A stretch of DNA of 64,000 nt from Bacillus stratosphericus (GCF_020524495.1 NZ_JAIVLB010000010.1:1-64000), one strand, 5' to 3'. Counted from the first letter of the stretch, positions 27,890-36,932 are shown. The notes: generated by a model not told the origin, from the letters alone. Made by a program: numbers and translations.

Positions 27890-28009
27890 TTATGTCCCTA
27901 TAGGCCGTTCTGCTGTACCAGGATTCGAGTCATTTAACGGATTGAAAAACCCTGTTTGTCCAAAGACAACGATGGCTAAAGCGAAAATCAGTAAACTCAT
28001 TTTTTTCAT
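27890..28009 (-). CDS. Phr pheromone precursor
   Basis: 39-residue pre-peptide starting MKKMSLLIFALAIVVFG, a Sec signal, and ending AERPIGT. Phr precursors are exported, cleaved and re-imported as a pentapeptide taken from the C-terminal end. ERPIG closely matches the ERPVG peptide of B. subtilis PhrK, so it is the likely mature pheromone (or RPIGT if cut at the very end). It overlaps the 3' end of the rap gene by 80 bases. GGAGGAATTCTG precedes the ATG. Confidence 0.85.
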   Translation of the reverse strand: MKKMSLLIFALAIVVFGQTGFFNPLNDSNPGTAERPIGT

Positions 28010-29108
28010 CAGAATTCCTCCAGTCAATTTTATGATGTTCCGTGTGATAGGCTTCCTTTAAAAAGAGATATGCTTGATCTATTGATCCCAACTCTTCAAA
28101 GTGTCTCGCAGCTAATGCACTCAATTCACGTCCACCTTCAGCATCCTTTAATTCTTTCAGAATACGGATTTCATCGAAACAGGTTTGAGCTTTTTTGGTC
28201 ATGTCTTCAGTGAAATATAGATGATAGAGCAAATTCATTTTTGCTGTATAGATGGGGCTTTTCTTCGTTTCATGTTTTTGTTTAAGCAATTCGAAATAAT
28301 AGAGAGCTTGTGTTCTGTCATCAATAGAGAGCAGCTCTTTTATTAACATAAACATGGAGTGATGGAAATAACACGATGAAAGGTAGTCATCATCACTAAG
28401 AGCCTTTTCTAGTGCATCGATACATTTTTTTGATTCTCCAGCTTCGGCATACAGAATGCTGATATTATGATAAAGCTGTGATGTTAGAAAATAATCATTT
28501 AGACCTTTTGCGATATATAACGCTTTTTTGTAGTAGTTCTCTGCTCTTTTGTAGTCACCAATATCCATAAAATTGGTGGCGGCAATCACAAAGGCTGCAA
28601 CCAGTCTCCTTTCATACCCTTCATGACTTTTGAAAATATCAATGGCATTCTGAATATAGTGAAGTGAAATCAGGCTTTGATGAAGCAGCATATATAAGTT
28701 TGCAATCTTTGTATGAAATTCAGCTACTTCTATTTCATCAGGAATGTTTTGTAGTTTTTTCTCTGCAATCTTAAATAGTCCAATCGCTGAAGCATAGTCT
28801 CTCTTATGTGATGCGTAAAGGGCTTTGTACAGGTAAAAATAGTACTCAATTAAGTCATTTGTTTTAGAGGGGCAATCTAGCTCTGTCTTTTCATTCAGAT
28901 TGTGACCTCTTCTTTCATATAACATGAGTTTATACTTGCCCTCTAGCAATGAATAATAAGTCAAGACCTCCTGATTCTCTTCCATTTTTTTAAGTAATTC
29001 CTTTAATTCTGTATACATTGCGTTTGCACTGTGTACATCATGCTTACGAATCGCAATTCGCCAATCATTTAAACGGTTCCCCACCTGTTCAGCTGAAATG
29101 GTAGTCAT
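27930..29108 (-). CDS. Rap-family response regulator phosphatase / anti-activator
   Basis: 392-residue tetratricopeptide protein. Its N-terminal three-helix part (about 1-70) and TPR array (about 95-370; e.g. GDYKRAENYYKKALYIAKG, LFKIAEKKL) are typical of Rap proteins, which dephosphorylate Spo0F or bind ComA and are inhibited by their Phr peptide. The frame runs some 27 codons past the phr start. Since usual Rap proteins end near the phr start, the last residues may be a frameshift-derived tail. The target cannot be told from sequence. Confidence 0.9.
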   Translation of the reverse strand: MTTISAEQVGNRLNDWRIAIRKHDVHSANAMYTELKELLKKMEENQEVLTYYSLLEGKYKLMLYERRGHNLNEKTELDCPSKTNDLIEYYFYLYKALYASHKRDYASAIGLFKIAEKKLQNIPDEIEVAEFHTKIANLYMLLHQSLISLHYIQNAIDIFKSHEGYERRLVAAFVIAATNFMDIGDYKRAENYYKKALYIAKGLNDYFLTSQLYHNISILYAEAGESKKCIDALEKALSDDDYLSSCYFHHSMFMLIKELLSIDDRTQALYYFELLKQKHETKKSPIYTAKMNLLYHLYFTEDMTKKAQTCFDEIRILKELKDAEGGRELSALAARHFEELGSIDQAYLFLKEAYHTEHHKIDWRNSDEKNEFTDFRFSHRCLWTNRVFQSVK

Positions 29109-29528
29109 GAAAATTTCACCTCTTTAAGATCCTTTCACCTGTTTCAACAAAAACGATATCACAATTTTTGGTAAAATATAATTGTTTTGGAGAGGTGATT
29201 GACAAGAGGTAATAAAAGGGACCTTAGGTCATGTGATGTACGATATTGTACTGATGAATAATCGTTTGTACAAATGAATAAAATCGTTTTTTAAAATGCT
29301 AAAAAAGTGATAAACAGATCAATTTTGTCATTATTTTTGAAAATATCACCCAAATATTTATAATAAAGCAATTTTAGGTATTTTTGAGGAAGAATGAAAG
29401 ATCGATCTAGTAAAGAAAATCAGTTATAATGTTGCTAGAACGTATTGGGAAAGAAATAGATAGAAGCAGACAAAGATAGATATAAATACCAATTACAAAG
29501 AATCACGTATGTTAGAAAGGATTTCGGA
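29109..29528. other. Intergenic AT-rich region between rap and a small membrane gene
   Basis: No clear gene. A 20-codon TTG-started frame at 29199-29261 has a GGAGAGGTGA site but no recognisable product. TATAAT at 29177-29182 has no fitting -35. Confidence 0.4.
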
Positions 29529-29741
29529 ATGAAGAAAAGATCTCAAACCTTGAATTGGACAAACACACTAGTTATTATGACGTTCTTACTCGTTTTAGTG
29601 ACTCTTTACATGTCAAAGACATCCTTTTATAGCAAAGAAATTGAACTGTTGACGGAGTCATGTCAACAAGCAGACGGAAAAATTATTTTAGAAACAAATG
29701 ATTTTTCCATGGATTACTTATTTACATGTAAGGAAAAGTAA
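29529..29741 (+). CDS. Small single-pass membrane protein, unknown
   Basis: 70 residues: a basic N-terminus, one membrane helix (residues about 11-28, LVIMTFLLVLVTLYM), then an outside domain with two Cys (SCQQADGK and FTCKEK) that could form a disulfide. AAAGGATTTCGG precedes the ATG. No family is recognised. An IS-like end begins 16 bases after the stop. Confidence 0.6.
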   Translation: MKKRSQTLNWTNTLVIMTFLLVLVTLYMSKTSFYSKEIELLTESCQQADGKIILETNDFSMDYLFTCKEK

Positions 29742-29756
29742 AAACAGCCAGCTTCT

Positions 29757-29778
29757 GAAGTGCACCCCAAATGTTAGA
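29757..29778. mobile_element. IS-like terminal sequence, solo remnant
   Basis: 22 bases, GAAGTGCACCCC followed by AAATGTTAGA, agree at 20 positions with 56538-56559. The pattern resembles terminal repeats of IS3-type elements. It forms the exact edge of a truncated ABC ATPase gene, so it probably marks an old insertion followed by deletion. Confidence 0.55.
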
Positions 29779-29990
29779 ACTTTTCTTTATTACTAAATTA
29801 AGAGCACCTTTTGGCTCATCTGCAAAAAGAATGCTTGGTTCATTCATCAGAGCTCGACAGATAGAGGCTCTTTGGGCTGTCCGCCTGATACCTCTAATAA
29901 ATATCTATCTGCTAATTGACCAAGATCAAGCTTTTCCACTTAAATATTTAGCTCGTTCATTTATTTTTTTCTCGGTCTTTTTTCGCTAAG
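29779..29990 (-). pseudogene. Truncated ABC transporter ATPase
   Basis: The leftward frame gives LGQLADRYLLEVSGGQ, then RASICRALMNEPSILFADEP and KGALN: the signature motif, Walker B and D-loop of a MacB/BceA-type ATPase. The Walker A half and the end are missing. Homology breaks off right at the IS-like sequence 29757-29778. Confidence 0.75.
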
Positions 29991-30189
29991 TAAGCTTCAG
30001 CAATAATGTTGTCAAATAGATTGAGATTCTTTAGTAATTGGCTGTGCTAGTGGGTGTAACCTCTTTTGACTAACAAAAATGAACTTCACTCTCCTTTTAG
30101 ACCGACCGTATGCAGGATTGGTATTAAAGGGACCAATCACTGATTATTGTTATCCAGCTCTCCAGTTAATCGTTTGAGAAGGGAGGAGA

Positions 30190-30722
30190 AGCTTCCCTTT
30201 TTTGCATGTAACGAGGTCTCAAGGATATCTATAAATGCTAGAGCTCGTTGCATACTTTCTTCGGCGATCGTTGGAAAAGGCTCCCATCAAATATGACCTG
30301 TGCAGAAGCAAGGAGAAATTCAACCGTCTCTTGCGGATACTGCGTCTGAAAAGTTCATTCTTCTACACCTTGCTGAATGACATCTGCCAAAACGGGTGAT
30401 AGTTCTTTAATGGCTTTGATCAAGTTTTTTGATGCATTTCTGCATTAGAAGGTTGATGAAATTGTTCTATCATGCCCTGTTTATTACTGCCTTGCTTAGG
30501 AGATTGGGCCATATGATATGAAATAGCTTATCGACTACTGGCAGGTTTGGATCAGCCTCAATGCGCTTTGCCACAATGATATCTACTTTTATGATCCTAT
30601 CACTAATGGCATCCATCACTTCTTCTTTGGATGAAAAGTAATTAGAATGTGCCTTTTGCAATGCCCACGGCTTTTAAAATGTCACATTTTTGCGCTCCTC
30701 AGGATGTTTAACGGTTCTCATA
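30190..30722 (-). pseudogene. Frameshifted TetR-family regulator
   Basis: Leftward from ATG 30722 a short start MRTVKHPEERKN runs into a stop. A shifted frame continues with ILKAVGIAKGTF-like text and FSSKEEVMDAISDRIIKVD, the recognition helix and following helix of TetR/AcrR proteins, then breaks again. At least two frame changes are needed, so it is inactive. It neighbours the ABC ATPase remnant it may once have controlled. Confidence 0.7.
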
Positions 30723-30803
30723 AAGCCATCCTTTCTTTTATAAGACTGTCGGTTGGTCCTTTAATTTTATTAAACACTTTTCAACGACTGTTTTTTGCGA
30801 GCT

Positions 30804-30828
30804 TTGCATTTATTGTGCAATGACACTA
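30804..30828. promoter_or_regulatory. Candidate CdaR autoregulatory site
   Basis: TTGCA-N7-TGCAA (30804-30820) overlaps a TTGTGCA half-site (30813-30819) identical to half of the perfect palindrome at 31981-31996. It lies 40 bases before the regulator gene. Confidence 0.45.
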
Positions 30829-30867
30829 TGATACATTGAATTAAAACATCTTCAGGAGAGATGCTGT

Positions 30868-31980
30868 ATGCAATTTTTAACCAGTAAATTGGCTCAAGAA
30901 ATGGTTGAACGAACGATGCATATTTTACATCAAAACATCAATGTTATGAATGCGGATGGTGTGATTATTGGTTCTGGTGAACGAAAAAGGATTGGACAAA
31001 AACATGACGGAGCACGACTTGTGCTGTTAAGCGGGAACAGTGTCGAAATTGACCAGGAGAAATCTCTCCACCTAAAAGGAGTGAGGCCCGGAATCAATTT
31101 GCCTATTTGCTTTCACGAACAAGTAGTTGGTGTGATTGGGATTACTGGTGAGCCAGAGGACATTCGGCATCATGCCGAGCTAGTGAAAATGGCAGCTGAA
31201 CTTGTATTAGAGCAATCTTTTCTGCTTGAACGAGTTCAGTGGCGGCAACGTATAGAAAGTGAAATTGTCAATCAGCTTATATCTCAATCCGACGTTGGTG
31301 ATCATCAGCTAAAAAACCGAGCTGCATGGCTGGGAATGGATTTAGATAAGCGTCGAATGGCGGTCGTTTTTCAGCCAGTTCCCTCCTCTGAGGACACCGT
31401 GCACAAAATGATGCATGCGATACAATACGATAAGAATCCAACTGATTTACTAGGAATGACCTTCCTTCATGAATTGATTCTTTTAAGACAGCCGATCCGT
31501 GAACATAGTCTGAAGCATGTGATTGAGCAGCTACAGCGAACGATGACGAGAGCAGTAGGTGGACAAGTACTTGTGGGTGCAGGAAATGTTGCTGACGATA
31601 TGAATCAATTGCCATTGTCTTTTCAGCAGGCGAGGGATGCCCTGCGGTTGGGGAAGGTTCTTGATCCAGGGGAAAGCATGTATTTCTTTGATTCTTATCA
31701 GCTTGAAAGCTTGTTCATGAGAGCAGGAGTCACCGAAGAAGAAAATTGGTGGAGTGATTTTTACAAGCCGCTTATACAAGAGACGGAGCTCGTCCTTACG
31801 TTAAAGGTTTATATTGAAGAGGGCGGTGATTCGCAAAGGATTGTTGATCGTTTATTTATTCACCGGAATACACTGCGATATCGTTTAGATAAAATCAAAG
31901 CAATGACCGGAAAAGATCCGCGTCATGTGAAACAGTTGATGGAGCTCTATATGGCACAATTGATGATTCAACTCCCCTGA
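30868..31980 (+). CDS. CdaR-family sugar-diacid/glycerate regulator
   Basis: 370 residues. The N-terminal sugar-diacid recognition domain (about 1-135: LAQEMVERTMHILHQNINVM) is followed by a GGDEF-like linker domain and a C-terminal PucR-type helix-turn-helix (RLFIHRNTLRYRLDKI, about 330-345). This is the order of CdaR in E. coli and YsfB in Bacillus, activators of glycerate and sugar-diacid genes. A GGAGAGATGCTGT site precedes the ATG. The GntP permease and glycerate kinase genes downstream are its likely targets. Confidence 0.9.
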   Translation: MQFLTSKLAQEMVERTMHILHQNINVMNADGVIIGSGERKRIGQKHDGARLVLLSGNSVEIDQEKSLHLKGVRPGINLPICFHEQVVGVIGITGEPEDIRHHAELVKMAAELVLEQSFLLERVQWRQRIESEIVNQLISQSDVGDHQLKNRAAWLGMDLDKRRMAVVFQPVPSSEDTVHKMMHAIQYDKNPTDLLGMTFLHELILLRQPIREHSLKHVIEQLQRTMTRAVGGQVLVGAGNVADDMNQLPLSFQQARDALRLGKVLDPGESMYFFDSYQLESLFMRAGVTEEENWWSDFYKPLIQETELVLTLKVYIEEGGDSQRIVDRLFIHRNTLRYRLDKIKAMTGKDPRHVKQLMELYMAQLMIQLP

Positions 31981-31996
31981 TTGTGCATTTGCACAA
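31981..31996. promoter_or_regulatory. Perfect palindrome, probable CdaR operator
   Basis: TTGTGCATTTGCACAA (7-bp arms, 2-bp centre) starts directly after the regulator stop codon and about 100 bases before the permease gene. Confidence 0.6.
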
Positions 31997-32052
31997 CTGG
32001 ATAAAGTGATAAATAAAAAAAGATTATCTAGATTCACAACTCGATCTTATTC

Positions 32053-32066
32053 AGTAAACGCTTACA
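32053..32066. promoter_or_regulatory. cre-like site (CcpA) before the permease gene
   Basis: The bottom strand reads TGTAAGCGTTTACT, 13 of 14 positions of the cre consensus TGWAANCGNTNWCA. It overlaps a possible -10 TACAAT at 32063-32068, so CcpA could block transcription there. Confidence 0.65.
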
Positions 32067-32097
32067 ATAAAGAAAAGACAAACTGGGGGGATCGGGA

Positions 32098-33369
32098 ATG
32101 AATGGAGAAGTGACGGTAAGTACACTTGGAGCCATTATTGCGCTTGTGATTGCTATTGTTCTCATTCTAAAAAAAGTATCACCTGCTTATGGCATGTTGG
32201 CAGGTGCATTCGTTGGTGGTTTGGTTGGTGGTGTAGATATTGCTCAGACCGTCAATGTCATGATGGATGGAGCTAAGGACATGATTCCAGCGGTCCTTAG
32301 AATTATGTCCGCCGGAGTTCTTGCGGGCGTCCTAATTGAGTCGGGTGCAGCTTTATCTATTGCTGAGTCCATTGTGAAAAAGCTGGGAGAGGCAAGGGCG
32401 CTATTAGCACTCGCGCTTGCGACGATGATTTTAACAACGGTGGGTGTTTTTGTAGATGTAGCCGTTATCACGGTAGCACCCATTGCCCTGGCAATTGCTA
32501 AACGGGCAAAGCTTTCGAAAACGGGAATTTTACTTGCGATGATTGGGGGTGGAAAGGCGGGAAATATCATGTCGCCGAACCCGAATGCAATTGCCGCCTC
32601 TGATGCTTTTGGTGTACCCCTTACTTCAATGATGGCGGCAGGTGTTATTCCGGCTGTGTTTGGTTTAGCTGTTACGTATGTGTTAGCCAAAAAGCTCGCA
32701 AATAAAGGGACACCCATTTTTGAAGAGGAAGTCAATCAAAGCAAGGTTCAAGTGCCTACCTTTTTTTCATCGCTGATTGGTCCACTTGTTACCATTCTCT
32801 TGTTGGCCCTAAGGCCGCTGTTTCAAATCAATATAGATCCAATGGTTGCCTTGCCGATTGGAGGCATTGTAGGCGCTATTTTTATGAAAAAAGGAAAGTA
32901 TATCAATGATTATGCGATGTCAGGGCTTCATAAAATGTCAGGTGTAGCGATTATGTTATTAGGGACAGGCACATTAGCAGGAATCGTATCCAATTCTTCC
33001 TTGAAAGAGGTTTTTATTCAAGCACTTGACGCATCAGGATTGCCTCCTTATTTGCTCGCACCAACGTCGGGAATCTTTATGTCAGCAGCAACTGCTTCGA
33101 CAACAGCAGGAACGGCAGTCGCCAGTGGTGTATTTAGCGGAACATTGCTTGGGCTTGGCGTATCTGCTCTTTCAGGCGCAGCCATGATTCATGCTGGCGC
33201 AACTGTGCTCGACCATATGCCGCATGGGAGCTTTTTCCATGCAACAGCAGGAAGTGTTCAAATGGACATGAAAGAACGGTTGAAATTAATGCCCTTTGAA
33301 TCGTTAATTGGTTTGACTTTAACCGTTGTATCGACCATTATCTTTGGCATTTTCCAACTGTTCGGCTGA
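32098..33369 (+). CDS. GntP-family permease, probably glycerate uptake
   Basis: 423-residue transporter of the gluconate:H+ symporter (GntP) family with about 12 membrane segments. Conserved text includes GGKAGNIMSPNPNAIAASDAF and the C-terminal MIHAGATVLDHMPHG. GntP members carry gluconate, glycerate, D-serine and similar acids. The glycerate kinase gene 29 bases downstream and the CdaR-type regulator upstream favour glycerate. The strong GGGGGG site lies before the ATG. Confidence 0.88.
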   Translation: MNGEVTVSTLGAIIALVIAIVLILKKVSPAYGMLAGAFVGGLVGGVDIAQTVNVMMDGAKDMIPAVLRIMSAGVLAGVLIESGAALSIAESIVKKLGEARALLALALATMILTTVGVFVDVAVITVAPIALAIAKRAKLSKTGILLAMIGGGKAGNIMSPNPNAIAASDAFGVPLTSMMAAGVIPAVFGLAVTYVLAKKLANKGTPIFEEEVNQSKVQVPTFFSSLIGPLVTILLLALRPLFQINIDPMVALPIGGIVGAIFMKKGKYINDYAMSGLHKMSGVAIMLLGTGTLAGIVSNSSLKEVFIQALDASGLPPYLLAPTSGIFMSAATASTTAGTAVASGVFSGTLLGLGVSALSGAAMIHAGATVLDHMPHGSFFHATAGSVQMDMKERLKLMPFESLIGLTLTVVSTIIFGIFQLFG

Positions 33370-33398
33370 AGACATGATGAGAAACGGAGGGTTTTTGG

Positions 33399-34532
33399 AT
33401 GAAAATTGTGATTGCACCAGATTCATTTAAAGAAAGTTTATCTGCTTATGAGACGGCATGTGCCATTGAGCGAGGGTTTCGTTCTATTTTGCCAAACGCA
33501 GAGTATATTAAACTTCCAATGGCAGATGGGGGAGAGGGTACGGTTCAATCACTGGTTGATGCGACAGGTGGACACATTGTCAATCAAGTGGTAACAGGAC
33601 CTCTTGGTGAGCCGGTGGATGCCTTTTTTGGCATGCTGGGGGATGGTCAGACCGCTGTCATAGAGATGGCCGCAGCATCAGGATTACACCTTGTCCTGCC
33701 AGAAAAAAGGAATCCTTTATTCACAACGTCTAGAGGAACGGGAGAATTAATGCTGGCCGCACTGGATAAAGGAGCGAATCATTTAATCATTGGGCTTGGC
33801 GGAAGTGCAACGAATGATGGCGGCGTTGGGATGATGCAAGGCTTAGGTGCAGCTTTTCTCGATAAAGCAGGACAAGACCTCATGCAGGGCGGTGGACCAC
33901 TGAATCAATTAGCTTTTATTGATCTATCTGGACTCGATCCTAGACTTCAAGCTGTCAGGCTAGAGGTGGCTTGTGATGTGGATAATCCTTTAACGGGTGA
34001 GAGAGGGGCATCAGCCGTATTTGGTCCTCAAAAGGGAGCAGATGATGAAATGGTTCAGCTTTTAGACAGAAACCTATCTCATTTTGCACTTGTGGCAGAA
34101 AAGCAGCTAAAAGTATCCTTTTGTGATGCAGCAGGTGCAGGAGCAGCAGGAGGACTTGGTGCTAGTTTATTAGGTTTTTTACAGGCTGATCTGCAACAGG
34201 GAATAGATATTGTGCTCAAGGCTGTTCATTTTGATGATGTCATGAAGGACGCAGACCTTGTCATAACTGGGGAAGGCCGAATTGATCGGCAGACTATCTA
34301 TGGGAAAACGCCTATCGGTGTAGCCAAAGCAGCAAAACAGTATGATCTTCCTGTGATTGGCATCGCAGGCTCACTATCAAAAGACAGTGCAATTGTACAT
34401 GACCATGGAATTGATGCGCTGTTTAGTATTGTTCCAGGTGTCACCTCTCTTTCTGAAGCGATGCAAGATGCGGGTGTTCATGTAGAGAGAACTGCGAGGA
34501 ATATTGCAGCTGTAATGAAATTTGGAATATAA
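33399..34532 (+). CDS. glxK: Glycerate kinase (type 1)
   Basis: 377-residue ATP-dependent glycerate kinase that phosphorylates glycerate to phosphoglycerate for glycolysis. The family markers are IAPDSFKESLSA at the N-terminus, MADGGEGTV near residues 45-53, GLGGSATNDGGVGM near 128-141, and ITGEGRIDRQT near 288. An ACGGAGGG site precedes the ATG. It forms a two-gene operon with the GntP permease. The AT-rich gap that follows contains a gene fragment and a hairpin. Confidence 0.93.
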   Translation: MKIVIAPDSFKESLSAYETACAIERGFRSILPNAEYIKLPMADGGEGTVQSLVDATGGHIVNQVVTGPLGEPVDAFFGMLGDGQTAVIEMAAASGLHLVLPEKRNPLFTTSRGTGELMLAALDKGANHLIIGLGGSATNDGGVGMMQGLGAAFLDKAGQDLMQGGGPLNQLAFIDLSGLDPRLQAVRLEVACDVDNPLTGERGASAVFGPQKGADDEMVQLLDRNLSHFALVAEKQLKVSFCDAAGAGAAGGLGASLLGFLQADLQQGIDIVLKAVHFDDVMKDADLVITGEGRIDRQTIYGKTPIGVAKAAKQYDLPVIGIAGSLSKDSAIVHDHGIDALFSIVPGVTSLSEAMQDAGVHVERTARNIAAVMKFGI

Positions 34533-34606
34533 AAGTAAATGATTTAAAATTTTCCTTTTCTATCTCGTTCATTTCTATAGAAATGTGGTAAAATAAAATT
34601 GGGACG

Positions 34607-34711
34607 AAGGTGAAAGGCAGTCGTTTAGTTGAGGGCGATTATACCATTGATTGTAAAATTCCTAGCTTTGCGAATATGAAGTTAAATTCAGAGTTTGTGA
34701 AAAAGATATAA
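34607..34711 (+). pseudogene. C-terminal remnant, possibly of a DUF4352/DUF5105-like lipoprotein
   Basis: A frame without start reads [19 protein letters not shown] followed by NSEFVKKI and a stop, reminiscent of the end of small Bacillus lipoproteins of that type. The assignment is tentative. Confidence 0.3.
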
Positions 34712-34753
34712 TGAATGAAGAGGCTGTCGATAATAGCCTCTTTATTCATTTCA
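34710..34753. terminator. Long hairpin in the glxK-ABC interval
   Basis: 16-bp inverted repeat AATGAATGAAGAGGCT / AGCCTCTTTATTCATT with one mismatch and a 9-base loop. It is a terminator candidate for the gene remnant or glxK. The rest of 34754-35020 shows no supported gene. Confidence 0.6.
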
Positions 34754-35031
34754 ATATTTATAGGTGAAAGAAATAATCATAAAAAGAATTCCATACATAT
34801 AGACTTGTTGAAAAAGGTTCGTTTCAGAAAAAATCAAGCTTCTTTTCACATAAAAATCCGCTGTTTTCTTAACCCTACCTTAAAAAAGGCAGATGATTCT
34901 CTAAATTTTTCCTAATCCTCTTCACAACTTTCGGCCATTGCTGTACCATATGGAAGTGTTCTTCTATTTTTGACGGATCATGGGGTTTATCTGGAAATAG
35001 ATGATACTTAGAAAAAGAAGGAGAGGTAACG

Positions 35032-35958
35032 TTGAACGTTTTAGAACTGAATAATGTATCTAGGCATATTCGCGGGAAAAAGATTGTTCAAGACTTGAGT
35101 TTTTCTGTCCAAGCGGGCGAAGTCTTTGGCTTCTTAGGACCGAATGGCGCAGGGAAAACAACCACCATTCGTATGATGGTCGGTCTTTCTCCAATTACCT
35201 CTGGTGACATTCTGATTAATGGTCATAGTATTCAAACCTCATATCAGCATGCCATTCAAGATGTCGGTGCGATTATTGAAAATCCGGAAATGTATAATCA
35301 TTTAACTGCAAGGCAAAATCTTGTCCATTTTGCCAGAATGAATGGAAAAGTGGATGAAGGTCGAATTGATGAGCTGCTAGAGCTAGTCAGTTTGCAGCAT
35401 GTAAAACATAAGCGTGTCCGTACGTTTTCACTAGGAATGAAGCAACGTTTGGGCATTGCACAGGCACTGATACATAAACCGAAACTGCTGATCTTAGATG
35501 AGCCGACCAATGGGCTTGATCCAGAGGGAATTCGGATGATACGAAATTACTTGAGAAGGTTGGCAAAGCAAGAAGGGCTGGCTGTCATCGTCTCAAGTCA
35601 CCTCATGTCAGAAATGGAATTGATGTGTGATCGTTTTGCCATTATCAAAACAGGAAAGCTGATTGCGATTGAGGATCAGCGTGCGGAGACGAAGCAGGCT
35701 GATTTGGTCAATTATCGAATGAAGATCGCATCAAATGAGCTTGAAGAAGCGCAGAAGCTCATTGGTGCATTCGAGGAAGGCATCACTGTAAGGAAAGAGG
35801 AGCATTACTTATTCTTCTCCATGCCAGAAGAGAAAATGCCGCAATTGATTTGTCATTTGAGCGAGGCTTCTATTCATTTGTACGAAATCAAAATAGAAAA
35901 ACAGACACTAGAAGATAAGTTTTTAAGCTTAACTGGTAAAAAGGAGGCAGACGTATGA
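35032..35958 (+). CDS. ABC exporter ATP-binding protein (BcrA-like)
   Basis: 308 residues. Walker A is GPNGAGKTT (about 37-45), the signature FSLGMKQRLGIAQ, Walker B LLILDEPTNGLD, and H-loop His in VSSHLMSEME. The C-terminal extension is typical of ATPases of ABC-2 peptide-antibiotic exporters such as BcrA/LanF. The start is TTG behind AAGGAGAGG. It overlaps the permease gene by four bases. It probably exports a peptide or lipid-directed antibiotic, but no substrate evidence is present. Confidence 0.92.
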   Translation: MNVLELNNVSRHIRGKKIVQDLSFSVQAGEVFGFLGPNGAGKTTTIRMMVGLSPITSGDILINGHSIQTSYQHAIQDVGAIIENPEMYNHLTARQNLVHFARMNGKVDEGRIDELLELVSLQHVKHKRVRTFSLGMKQRLGIAQALIHKPKLLILDEPTNGLDPEGIRMIRNYLRRLAKQEGLAVIVSSHLMSEMELMCDRFAIIKTGKLIAIEDQRAETKQADLVNYRMKIASNELEEAQKLIGAFEEGITVRKEEHYLFFSMPEEKMPQLICHLSEASIHLYEIKIEKQTLEDKFLSLTGKKEADV

Positions 35959-36908
35959 TTCGCCTCATTCAAAACGAGTGGATGAAGATCAGTTATCGTG
36001 TCGGTACGTGGATTATGGTTGGACTTCTTGTTTTAGGCATGATTGCCACGCTTATCTTTGCAGTTAAAACAAATGACGATGATCAATCGATAAGTGATTG
36101 GAAAGCCGAGCTGCAAATGATCAATAAAGAAAAGAAGCAAGAATTGAAAGAGAATGATTTAGGATTTTATAAGAGATCCCTTGAAAAGGATATTGCGATC
36201 AATGAGTATCGTATCAAACATGATTTGCCTCCAGCCGATCAATTCGGTAAAAATGCATGGACTTATGTGAAGATAAATGCTGATTTGCTTCAGCTCGTTG
36301 GTGTATTTGTGATTATTATTGCAGCCACGATTGTCTCGGCTGAATATAAGCATGGTACAATTAAATTATTATTGATTCGACCACCATCAAGGTTGAAGGT
36401 TCTTTTATCTAAATACTTTACCGTTCAACTTTACTCTCTATTCCTTATCGCAGTCCTATTTATCTTATCATTCATCTTAGGTACGATATTCTTTGGACTA
36501 AACCATGATTATGTGTATTTGTCTTACCAAAATGGTGAAGTCATTGAACGATCTCAGTTTGCGAATATGGTTTTTTATTATTTGGCACATTGTTCCATGT
36601 TCGTTGTACTAGGGACACTTTCTTTTGCAATCTCAACGGTATTTAGAAGTGAGGCCATTTCTATTGCAATTAGTGTGTTAGCTTATATTGTGGGAGCATC
36701 CATCACAAGCATTTTGATGTTCTTCTTTGATTGGGCGAAATACTTATTGTTTGCCAACGACCCTGCACAATATTTCGCGGACACACCTACTTTTATCGAA
36801 GGCATGTCTCTAGGATTCTCATTAACCGTCCTAGTCATCTATTGGGCTATTTTCTTGGCTATTGCCTTAATTGTCTTCCAAAAGCGAGAAGTGAAAACAG
36901 GCAGTTAA
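35955..36908 (+). CDS. ABC-2 type permease
   Basis: 317-residue membrane protein with a first helix at about 16-38, a long outside loop (about 40-105), then five further helices. AEYKHGTIKLLLIRPPSR is the usual cytoplasmic coupling loop of this family. It overlaps the ATPase gene (ATGA), so the two are translated together. A DUF4064 gene follows 24 bases later. Confidence 0.9.
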   Translation: MIRLIQNEWMKISYRVGTWIMVGLLVLGMIATLIFAVKTNDDDQSISDWKAELQMINKEKKQELKENDLGFYKRSLEKDIAINEYRIKHDLPPADQFGKNAWTYVKINADLLQLVGVFVIIIAATIVSAEYKHGTIKLLLIRPPSRLKVLLSKYFTVQLYSLFLIAVLFILSFILGTIFFGLNHDYVYLSYQNGEVIERSQFANMVFYYLAHCSMFVVLGTLSFAISTVFRSEAISIAISVLAYIVGASITSILMFFFDWAKYLLFANDPAQYFADTPTFIEGMSLGFSLTVLVIYWAIFLAIALIVFQKREVKTGS

Positions 36909-36932
36909 TCTAATTTTTTAGGAGGTTTACAC

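Noticed and set aside
29199-29261. 20-codon frame with GGAGAGGTGA site upstream of the 70-residue membrane gene
   Set aside because: Too short and without recognisable product or fitting promoter; could be a leader peptide but unsupported.
32244-32735. 163-codon leftward frame opposite the GntP permease
   Set aside because: Ala/Thr-rich antisense shadow without start signals.
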